Assembly (NCBI GenBank): GCA_002007465.1
Contig: LNAC01000769.1
Span: forward strand, 1-64,000
Origin: Ailurus styani
Taxonomy: Eukaryota; Chordata; Mammalia; Carnivora; Ailuridae
Length of the DNA stretch: 64,000 nt
Reading direction: 5' to 3'
Shown: piece by piece, positions 12,701 through 24,700 of the stretch
How the letters are laid out: each line of letters begins with the position of its first letter
How positions within the stretch are numbered: the first letter of the stretch is position 1
Made by a program: the position numbers and the translations under genes
The notes under the pieces: generated by a model
Databases searched by the model: none
What the model was told of the DNA's origin: nothing
What the model saw: the letters and a program-made list of their open reading frames with translations, nothing else

Positions 12701-15700
12701 TAGTCCCAAACAGTTCTGCTTTTTAAAAAAAAATTAATATAGGTGTTTTTATTTTTACTATTTTTTAAGGCTCTTGGATACATATATTTTTAAGTTTTTA
12801 TTTTAATGCTAGTCAATAACATACAGTGTTATATTAGTTTCAGGTATACAGTATCAGCTTTGCTTTTTCAATCTATTTTTTTCTGCCCTTTATTTTTTAA
12901 AAGGCTTGTTTCTTTCTTTGTTTGAGAGGGAGAGGGCGTGTGCAAGAGCAAGAGGGGCAGAGAAGAGGGAGAATCTCAAGCAGATTCTGCACTGAGCATG
13001 GAGGTGGACACAGGGCTTAATCTCATGACCCTGAGATCACGACCTGAGACAAAACCAAGAGCTGGAAATTCAACCGACTGTGCCACCCAGACGCCCCTAC
13101 CCTTTATTTATTGTCTTGAATGGGTAACCTCTTTACTCTACTACAGATTTAGAAAACTGAATACCTGGCCTACATCAGAACTCCTGCCCTGAAAAGAAAC
13201 TACATGTGCTAATTTTTGCTTGTACTTTAGATAGGGTTTTAGGTACTTTAAGCCACTGGTTAAACTTCAGATAAGGGATATTTAAAGAGTGGTTGTTGAA
13301 AATTCATGGTGATAAAACAGCAAACTATATTCTTTAAAAAGAAAAAAAGTTATATATGCTTCTTACAGAAAATGTGTAGAAAACTCAGGAAGGCGGAAAT
13401 ATGAAACGTAACCACCCCAGCAGCCAAGCACACCCTCCACCACTCCCAGCCTCTCCTGAAAGCTGATTCTGCTCACCTGCTCTATTACTGTTTTCAACCA
13501 CCACTGCGGACCCATCAGCGTTATAGCTGCAATGATTTTGGCGTGCAGGACTCCAAGGGCCCAGTCCTAGGGAAATAAAACCATTTAAGATTTGTTTATT
13601 TGAGAGATAGAAAGAGAGTGGGGGAGGGGAGGGGTGGAGGGGGAGGGAGACAAGCTGACTCCCCACTGAGCAGGGAACCTGATAAGTGATACTCCGATAC
13701 TGTGATACTCCATGAGGCTCGGTCCCAGGACCCTGAGATCGTGACCTGCGCTGAAATCAATCCGGCGCTTAACTGACAGAGCCACCCAGGCGCCCCGGGA
13801 AGTAAAAACCATTTAACAGATTTTTCGTTCTCAGTAATAAACCCAGCATAGAAGGTATACGATTTTCTCACATATTTCACTTCAAAACAGAAGTTCTGCA
13901 GGAGTAGTAACAATTTTACAGAAGACTAACATAAACTAGAAAATCCAGGGAAATTGCAACCCCCACCACCCCCACCAGAGCTCAATTTCAATGTTTCTAA
14001 CAAAACAAATTCTAGTATCTTTCAGAAACTTATGGCACTTTTCCAAGAGAATTAGGAAATGTGTCAACATTAACGGAGATCTCAATAGACAAATAAAAAA
14101 AACAGTGTCATGATTTTTATTTCATCAAACCATCTTAGGCTGCCATGTTGGTTTTAGCCAAGCTAATTAGGTCAAAATAAGCCTGTGGAGCCATGTTTGG
14201 CTTAAAGAAACTATCCCAAAGGCTCACAGAGAGCTTCTAGCTCTAGTACTGCTGAACTGTTAGAACCTTCACGGCCACACCAGGCTCCCCACTGTGCCTC
14301 CATTCTGCCCACGCCAGCGTCCCACCAGGCAGCCAGAGTAATCGCCACCTCCACCTCCCCCCCACCCCCAAAGTGATGTCTTAAAGCACAAATCAGACCA
14401 CATGAGGACAAGTCCCTGCTTACAACCCCAAAGTCCTCAGCATGGCACACAAAGTCCTGCATAGCCTAGTGTCTGTTTCATTTTTTTTTTTTTTAAGATT
14501 TTATTTATTTATTTCACAGCGGGAGAGAGATCACAAGGAGGCAGAGAGGCAGGCAGAGAGAGAGGGGAAGCAGGCTCCCTGCCAAGCAGAGAGCCCGATG
14601 CGGGCCTCGATCCCAGGACCCTGAGATCATGACCTGGGCCGAAAGCAGAGGCTTTAACCCACTGAGCCACCCAGGCGCCCGAGTCTGTTTCATTTTATTT
14701 ATTTTTTAAAGGTTGTATTTATTTATTCAAGAGAGAGAGCATGCACAAGTAGGGGAAGCAGCAGGCAGAGGGAGAGGGAGAAGCAGGCTCCCAGCTAAGC
14801 AGAGAGCCCGATGGAGGGCTTAATCCCAGAACCCTGGGATCATGACCTAAGCCAAAGGCAGTCACTTAACGACTGAGCCACCCAGGCACCCCAAGTGTAT
14901 TTTTTTAAAAGGTGACACGTAACATTNGCTGAAATCAATCCGGCGCTTAACGACTGAGCCACCCAGGCACCCCAAGTGTATTTTTTTAAAAGGTGACACG
15001 TAACATTTAGATCTATTCTTATATAAAACCAAAACCTTTTGCAGAGAAGGCTGGAGTCCTCTGTGACTACCAACAGCCCAAATCTTGATTCCTCCCCAGC
15101 AATGACCACTACTACTATTGGTATGTACCCTCCACATTTTTCCCCTAAGCATTTACCTGTATCTACACATACACATCCCACAGAAAAGATGTAGTATCAT
15201 TTTTTTAAAATTTTATTTATTTGACACACAGAGAGATCAGATCACAAGTAGGCGGAGAGGCAGGCAGAGAGAGAGNNNNNNNNNNNNNNNNNNNNNNNNN
15301 NNNNNNNNNNNNNNNNNNNNNNNNNNNNNNNNNNNNNNNNNNNNNNNNNNNNNNNNNNNNGCCCGATGCGGGCCTCGATCCCAGGACCCTGAGATCATGA
15401 CCTGAGCCGAAGGCAGAGGCTTTAACCCACTGAGCCACCCAGGCACCCTGTAGTATCATTTTTATACAGACTTTGCTCATACTCTTTTTCCTTTTCACGG
15501 TCTACTATTTTGAGGCTAATGTTCTGATTTACTGATCTGGCTGGTCAGTATTGTGAACATCTTCAAATGGGGTCAAAGTCGATGCATGCTCTGAATTCTT
15601 GCACATCCTAAAAATGGCTCTTCACTCTGATAGACGAATGGCTGAATGACATTTTGCCTGGATATAGGAAGCTTGGTTTTTGTCCCTTTCCTCTCAATGG

Positions 15701-18700
15701 TCTATAGATGCTCTTCTGTTATATGGCTTGTGGTGCTACAGAAAAAAGTCCATTACCAGTATGATTTTCTTTTTTGAGGTAGGACTTCTCTTTAGAATTC
15801 AGAAATCTTACCAAGATAGGCTAAATATGGGTTTTTCTTATTGGTTTCATCTCAATGTCCACTTCATCAAATCTAATGAGTCTTTTAACCTACAGAATCA
15901 GGACTTTCTTCAATTAAGTTTTTCTAATTCATTGGATGCTGCCTCATTTCTGCACTCTGGAACTCTTATTAGGGGATGTGAAATCCCCTGGATGTATTCT
16001 CCAAGGCCCTTACCGTTCCCTTTAACATCCTACTTGCTCAGTTTTGCTCTGTGCTCGGCAGTGGTCTTCTAGGAGCCCAATCTGAACTTTAATGGTGACT
16101 ACCCACATCTTTAACTCATCTACTGAAAGTCTGAAGATCCGCGCTATACAGCATCACAGTTTCACTTTGTTTTATTGCCACTGTGTGTGCGTAAACACAT
16201 ACTCCCCTTGATCTCCTGTGTTTTTATTCTTCTATCTGGACACTCACAGCTCGGCGAGCAGTTCCATGTCACAGGGCATGTGTTCTGATTGCTCTGCCTG
16301 GCCTTTCTTTCTGTTGCTGCTATGCAGCTGCCTAGATAAAGCATTTGGTGCTTTTCTCTGAGGTTCGACGAGGCTCAGGTCAGACCAAGTATAACCTAAA
16401 GGGCTGCAGAAGGACCTTTGAGCCCTTTAGACCTTTGGGAGAGCAAGTGCCAGTCCCCTATGGAGAACATGGTGAAAGCCTCTCTGCTGCTTTCTAGGGT
16501 CCCAGGCAGGGAAGATTCGACCCACAAATTCAGTTTTCCTTTGACCTCTGGGAGTCTAGAATGTACACAGGTGAGGTTCATGTTCACCTGAGGAAGACTA
16601 CAGTCTGCTCAGGTTCAAGCTCTTTCAAGACCCACTGATATATCCAGTCCTTTCCCATAGGACAGGACACCCGACACTTGTTCCTCTGCTAGAACTCAAG
16701 AGTCTAGTCTCCCATAAATCTATAGCTGCTTGACACAGGGAAGGCAAGTAGCTTAGAGTCAGGAATGGAGACAAATCAAACTGTTCTTTCAAATATTAGA
16801 AGTTTTTTTTGTTTGTTTGTTTTTTGTTTAAGGATTTTATTTCTTTATTTGACAGAGAGAAAGAGCACAAGCAGGGAGAGTGGAAAAAGGAGAAGCAGGT
16901 TCCCCGCTGAGCAGGGAGCCCGATGCAGGACTCAATCCCAGGACCCTGAGATCATGACTTGAGCTGAAGGCAGTCGCTTAACCAACTGAGCCACCCAGGT
17001 ACCCTCAAACGTTGAGTTTTATCCAGAATCTTAAGGATACCATGCTGCATACATATATCCATCTACAACTTGTATTTTTCTCCTACTTAAAAACATGTCT
17101 GAGAGCTATCTATAGCAAAACATACTACTTCACTCTTTTTAACTGCTGCACTAAGTGCCAAAGTAAAAATAGATCACATTTCTTTAGTCATTTTCTGCTG
17201 ATGGACTTCTGGGTTGCTTATAATTTTGACATTATAAAAATCTGCCCACCTCCTTCCATAGTAAAGTTGTGTTTTCCTTTGGGATATCAAATAATCTGTA
17301 GGATGACACTTTGCCACCATTCAAATAACAAATACTTCTGCACTGAAGTGGTGTTGAAACATGCCTGCAAATTCTTCTCCCATCAAGTGGTTGGGGTCTA
17401 CAGTCCCTTCCCTTGAATCTGGGCCAACCACTGTGCCTTGCTTGTCGCAAACAGAATGCAGTGAAAAGCAACACTGTAGGAATTCTGAAATGAGGTCATA
17501 AAAGGTGGCACAGCTCCCACCTTGTTAGCTGGGACACTCGTTTCTCTCAAGTGCAGTGTAAGAAGCCCAACTACCCTGATGCTACCAAGCTGTGGGGAAG
17601 GCCAGGTACATCCAGGAGCTACAGCCGACAGCCCAGTTGGGGTGAAACCAAAAACCAATGTCAACCCTCACAGGAGAGCGATGATGCTTCCAAAGGATTC
17701 CTGCCACAGCTCTCAAATCACACTTGGCTACTGAGTCTTCCCAGCTGAGGTCCCAGGTAACATGGACCAGAGACAAGCAATATGGCCTGCCTTAATTTCT
17801 AGCCTACAGACTCTCTGGACACATTAAATGGTCATTTTAAGCCACACAGTTGTGACGTAACTTCCTAGGCAGCAACAGTAACTGAAGACCCATCAACTCT
17901 CACCTGATGGGTTCCGTACTCATTGACAATCCTTGCTGGAAGCATTTATTTTGTTAACTACTGCAAAGTAGTGATTTCTAAATCCGTTAATTCCTCTACT
18001 TTGTTAGCTGGCACTATTCTGTAAAAAACTACTTTCCTTCAATCCCTGATGCTATCTGACTTTACTGCGACACAGCTCTTACACAAAGACATCACATGTG
18101 CTTCATTATTTGCCTTTATTTCTCACTTTCCTCTCTGGGGTTTGAGGCAGTTCCACATATATGCTCTGTCTCCTTGTGTGGTCTGCTCCCTCGCTCCTTC
18201 CTGGAATATCGTCTTCCTTTCCTACCCACTCCTCTATACTCTACTAGGTTGTCCTAGCCATTGTGTCCTACAGAAAATCAAATCCCAACTCCCAAAACCA
18301 GGTTAAATACCTCTCCCACATGATGCCACAGCAACCTGTGCTTGCCCAGTCACAGAGCAGCCTGTTACCTGTCTGGCCCACCAGCCTGTAAGACGCACAA
18401 GAAGTACCTGCACTGGCCTCATTTCCATCTGAGTGAGTTACACAATACAGGATTTTAGTACACTTTAGAGCATTAACGTAAATATGTGCTGTTAAATGAA
18501 GTTTTTGTGGAGGCTCTTCATCTGGAAAGTAGAGGAAGGGAAATACATCCCACATAATTTTCTTTTCTAGTATATTTCTGTTATATACAAGAGGAAACAA
18601 ACAAGGTTGAAAAGCCTCTGAATGACTGAAGTCAGCGCCTACCTCTTTCCCCTAGGATCTTTAAGAACAAGTCTGTGATGCTAATTTCCGGCTCTAAACA

Positions 18701-21700
18701 CTATAAAAAAGTAGTATTTTTCTTCCCTACTACCTTTAAGATCTTTGTTGTGATCCACATAGGTTGCGTCAGAATATTCCTTTAAATAAGCCTGTTACTC
18801 TGGGGAAAACATAATGTAATTATTTTAAAAATGTAAGTTACTGTTTCAAGTCTCAAACCTAAAACAAGCAAGATCTCTCACCTTTACTAAAAACTAAAAG
18901 ATATGTTAGTTTGTATCTTTAAGTATCAGATGAAGCCTAAATCAACACTGACATTTTAACCTATAAAAACCTTTTAAAGGAATTACATGACCTGCATATT
19001 TCAAAGGCAATACATTAAAATGCATTACTTAATTGATTTTATAAGGGTTCCTACAATAGAAAAAAATTAAGGAGTCTTTCTAAACAAACTGCCTATAATC
19101 ATTAAAAAAAAAAAAATCAAAGATTTTTCTGATTCCAAGTCCACAAAGAAAAATCATGAGCAAAGTCATCCACTTACCTGCCAGGGGTAAAAAAGAGGAG
19201 TCTGATCCAAGGGAACCCTCAGGGGAGCAACAATAACCAGCTCAAACAGGAGCCCCAGCAGGAGCGGGACAACTCCCGCCAGCAGCACAGCAACTATCAA
19301 AGTCTTCATGATCTATTAGGAAAAGAGGCCATGTCACTAGAGAATCTTTCTGATTTTTAGCTAAAGTCTCTATTCCACTTGGAAATTCATTTTTCTTCTT
19401 TAACCTGATGCCTAACAGAACAAATATATTATTACCTCACATACATTTTATGTTATACTATTAAATGACATCTGAATGTGTATATACAAGCTCAAGCTAT
19501 AATGAAAGCATGAAATTATGCATTTTTATATAAAATTCTACAAAATTCATTTTATTACATATATTAATCAGGTGACTGTGCTGTTTTTCTCAAAGTCAAA
19601 ACAAAGAGAAAAAGAGAGAGACTATGAAAGCATCACTACAGAATCCTGATGAAGAAAGGAGTCTTTAGAGTGGCTCTGATGTCTGAGGACCCCCCTTTTT
19701 TCTTAAGGTAGCCTCAATGAGTACATCTGTTTCAACAAAAGACTAGTATGGGTGAAGATGCAGTACCTGATTTTTTAAATGGCATACTAAAGATAAAGAA
19801 GAGTATCAAATTAAAACTGGTATTAGCTGGTTTCTGTATTTTAAATATAGTTACGTATCCCATTATCTTGTGGAATTAAATAGAAATTTTTTTTTAAAGA
19901 TTTTATTTATTTATTTCATAGAGGGAGAGAGATCACAAGGAGGCAGAGAGGCAGGCAGAGAGAGGTGGGGGGGAAGCAGGCTCCCTGCTGAGCAGGGAGC
20001 CCATTGCGGGCCTCGATCCCAGGACCCTGAGATCATGACCTGAGCCGAAAGCAGAGGCTTTAACCCACTGAGCCACCCAGGCGCCCTTAAATAGCAGTTA
20101 AAGCCCTCTGTTCATAGTATATAATAAATCTGTTTTTCTTTCAACACTAATATTAACCTTTCAGTGAAATGAAAATCTAAATTCAGATACAAAGCTAGGG
20201 TTATACAAAAGAAGTAGCATAAGCAGTGACCGAAACCTATTTACTAGTAGTAGCCAACACCACAATCAATCAATCAATCACCATACCTGGACAATCATCT
20301 TGCACTGACATTTTTTTCCCCACCTTTGTGCAACTAAGTACTTTACTGAGTAATAATTCCCATTACTTACTATACTTTCACATTAGCCAAGACATTCTTG
20401 AATTAGCAACAGAATATGTAATTAAAGGAATCTCATTTATATGAAAAACATACAAAACTTAAACCTGAAGTCAAGATTCACATATTCAAATAGATCAAAA
20501 AGTCAAATTTTAGAAAAAATATCTTAAAGGAAATTTCCACTTAAACAAACATTTTAAATTCTACAGAATATCTTATTCCTTAAAAATTTCCAAAACAACT
20601 TTTCTAGTTGCATTACTTATGTAAGGGCCTAACTGGATCACTTAATAGTGTGATTTTCTTTTGACCCTGACTACATCTGACCGTGGTTCTCAGAATTAAC
20701 CAAAAAGCTACTACTGTCTTCAAGGAATATTCTTTCTAGTTCAAAAAAATTAATTCTCTTGACACTACCAGCATAATGAAGAGATGAAAGTGAAAAGATT
20801 TAAGATTTACAGAAATGACTGAAAAAAAGAAAAAAAAAGATATCCACTACTCCTGTGATATAAGATCAGTTCTTTATTAGAAAAACCTACCATGAGGGAC
20901 CACTCTTTAACCTTCTGGAAGATCACTCTGCGTCCCTGTGGCATCCATGCCACCAGCACCGTCACTGCCCTTATGGTTAGCCAGCAAACATAGAGACCAC
21001 AAGCAGCTGTGTAGAGCTCATGAATTTTGGCAGTCCCCGTCCAAAAAGACATTAACCAACGGCCAGCAAATACTGAAAACAGAAAGGCTGATAAATGAGA
21101 TATGTGGCTACCGATGTAAAAAGAACTATAATCCTGATGTTGTTCTGCTAGTATTTGCAATTATTTCAATCATTTTAAGTCATTAGTAAAGAGACATCAC
21201 ATTTGGATATAACAATATCTTCATTAAAAACAGACAAGAAAACCCCCCACAAACTCTAAAGAATGCAATTATTTGATTAAGACACAACCAAAGCACAGGA
21301 AGTCACTGGGGACAAGCTCTCCTATGACTACCCTGACTGGCCACGCCAATCACCTGTTCTTTCAGAAATGAGAAAGACTGAGGAGGTTGTTCTTACTGTT
21401 TTTTATCACCAAATAAAATCATTATACATATAATACAATAAAAGTGGGGAATTTATTACTTATGCTGTCAATACTTTCATCATTTAGGAACATTACAAAT
21501 AATTTAGATTAACTTTCAATCGACTCATTCATCAAGACAGAAAACTAAACTTATTTTAATAAGTGGGCATAATAACATTTTAAAGCACAATAATTAAAGA
21601 ACATATTGTCTTAGAAAAAGATCCAAATATACCAAAACTTAAACAGATTTGAGAAGTGTTTAAAGAACTGCCTCAGATAAAGAGTTAATACAAATAAATT

Positions 21701-24700
21701 CTACAATGTACCAATAAAAATCTACCTCAGGCAAGATCATTCATAAAGTAACTTTCTTCACATGGTTACTCTTCAATAAGGCTGGAGAGAAACAGCAAGG
21801 TCCAAATGTCCTGTGTATTTTTCTATGGACTGATTTCCTCTTAATACAGTACTGTTTATTATTTTCAAATACCTAAAAGGAGCTAGTGGCTATGCTGAGC
21901 ATTTTCCATATATCATGTGATTAAATCCTCCCCAAATCCCCCAATTAGCCACTATCTCCACTTTGAAGATTAAGAAAAAACTCAGCAAAAGAACCTTGCC
22001 CAACCAAGGTTACATGAGGAGGCTGAATTTGAACACATGCCTATGTGACAAAGCTCATGCTCTTGACCAATGAACCACACTGCCTCCAACTGAAATAAAC
22101 CAGTGCGACGGTTAAGTCTTACAAACTGCAAAGCTGGCAACCAGACTTCTTTGCAACCTCACAAAATGGTTTGGGTGTGAAGATAAGTTATTTTTACACT
22201 TGATCTTAGCCAAAAGGCCGAGAAGCGATGAAGATAAGTTATTTTTAAAGACAAATATGCATAAATGTTATGTGAAATAAACACGTGGATGGACAGTTGG
22301 ATAAACAGATAAAATTTCACATACTTCTAATAAAGTGTTTTTGAGAGAAAAGGGTTAAGTTTTTAACTTGTAGTAAATTATCATCAGAAAAGTAAACTAT
22401 GGGATGGAAACAGCCTTCTTGCTACCTTAAATGCATCCTATGACACCAAACATTTCTAGGATTAAATATGATTATGTTCTTCCCATTAGATGGTGGGGTT
22501 GGGTTGTACTTTTACAGCCAAATTGAGGTACCAAACTACATTTTCTTTTAAGTTTTTCATAATATTTCTGATAAAAACATGAACATGGAACATAAAAACC
22601 ACAAATGTAAAACAGTCCAAAATTCAAAAACGAAGTTTTCTAAGCAATATGTTTACTACAGTGCACCCGTTAATTATGCTTTGTCATCTTAAGAGCTGTG
22701 ATTATGAGGAATAGTGAGCTCTTGGTACAGTTCTAAAGATCAAAGTCTTTATTCAGAAACACGTAAAAAAATTTTTTATTTTTTACCACCACTTTAAGTT
22801 AAATCACAATTCCTACAGATTAGAGAATATTCTCATCATTTTTAGAAACCTCACTTAAAATTATATTTCCTACTTGCTCCTTCCTGATCTTATTAGTCCT
22901 CACGGAAAAACTCAAGTATATAATACAAATTTAAATTATAAAATTATAGTGGTAGTGCTATAATCAAGATAACAACTCAATATACATTTATGTGCTTGTA
23001 AGAGATGAAAAGTATCTTCCATTTAATGATTATTTAAGCAGCTAACATGTATCAGTATGACTTAGAATGTATTGGCTTACTGTACACACTAACTGGGAAG
23101 GTGGGGGCAACAAGCTGTTCTTGAGACTTTGTCATTGGCTTTGGACTCAACCCCTTTATCTCTGACCTTTGCAGAACATGATAAACTATTATATTCACCC
23201 ACAGTGTCTTACTTGTTTGAGAAGGAAACAGTGTCTAGCGGACATTTAAAGATTACTATTTGTGAATACCAGATGATAAAAGGACGTAAAAGTGTCTAGT
23301 AACACCATACAGTGGACTGGAAAGATACAATGAGGGCAAACATAATTAACATCAAAAGACTGGCTTGAAAAAATGATTAAAGCCACACAGGTAACTTTTT
23401 GAAAACCCATACATACTATAGAGACTATTTCCAAAAAAACCTGAGTGACCACACATACTCTACTTCTAAAAATGAATCAGGAATTTTGTCTTGATTTTGT
23501 TCTCCCCTCTGTTCCAATACAAATGATTCCAAGGAGAGGGAAAGCCCTAAAAAGATCATATTCCATATTCAATCAAAAATAAGGCGCAAATTATTTCAAG
23601 TTTATACTCAAAAGAGATACGAAGCATCTCACATCATTAGCTCATACCTGGTAGAGTAAGGCAGATGAGGCTGGCAATCAGTAAGGTTATACACATGAAG
23701 ACAATCAACAAAAAAATCTGCAAGGCAAAACGTAAGACTGCATAAATGGTTCATATGTGCTCAACATATTTCATGACACCCCTCAAAGGATCAGCACAAT
23801 TCCCCCAGTAAAAAGAAACTGTATTTCTAGGTTTCCTTCCATCTCACACAAAAAGGAATTTTTATTTTAGGTAAAATTACCTATAATTTTGGCCAAAATA
23901 ACTGTCTATTTTCATATAAACTGATACATCAGCAAGTAACAAGTAAATGTATTTTTTAATCAGAGAGCATAAAAATAAAACAATCACCTTAAATTTTCCC
24001 TATTAATTAAAACTAAAAACATTCACTTTTTAATCAATTCTCAAAAACAAGTTTTCATGAAAGGAAAACACTGTCCAATTAGAACTTTCTGTGCCAATGG
24101 AACCTGCACTGCCCAACACAGCAGCCCCTGGCACAAGTGGCCACTGAGCACCTGACATGGGGTCAGTGTGAATGAGTAATGAAATCTTACACTGTATTAA
24201 CTCAGTGTATAACCCTACTAGAAAAGTACTTTTTTCTTTTTTTGACTTTATTGAGATATAATTGACAAAACTATAATATATTTCAAGTGTACAATAGGAT
24301 TTGCTATAAGTACGCCTATTATAAAGGGATTCCCACCATTAAAGTAATTAACACATCATCATACCACATCCTTACAAATTGTATTCACTTTTAATTAAGT
24401 TTAAATGTTAACAGCCACAGGTAGCTGGTGCTTCTGTACTAAGCACAGGTAAAAAGGAAACACACTAAGAGGAAAGCCACTGCCGTGGGCAGAAAAGGAG
24501 CAAGTGCTGCTTGCCCTCTACCTTACCATGCCTGCCGTCTTCCCTTGCCCAGAAGGCAGGGCTCTAGGGGGAAGACCGAGAAGGACGGACCTACAGTCAC
24601 ACTCTAAGGAGAGACTTTAAGGCTGTCAGCTTTCACTGCTTGAGAAACCACCTACCAATTCTCTCTGATCTGGGCCAGAAAGTACCTTCTGCCCATCTAA

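Noticed and set aside
17012..17416. 134-residue plus-strand frame
   Set aside because: Runs from beside a SINE into an LTR-like fragment; no coding signature.
22178..22247. Functional U2 snRNA gene
   Set aside because: Only about 33 nt are present, with no Sm site, 3' stem-loops or promoter elements; it is a retropseudogene fragment.
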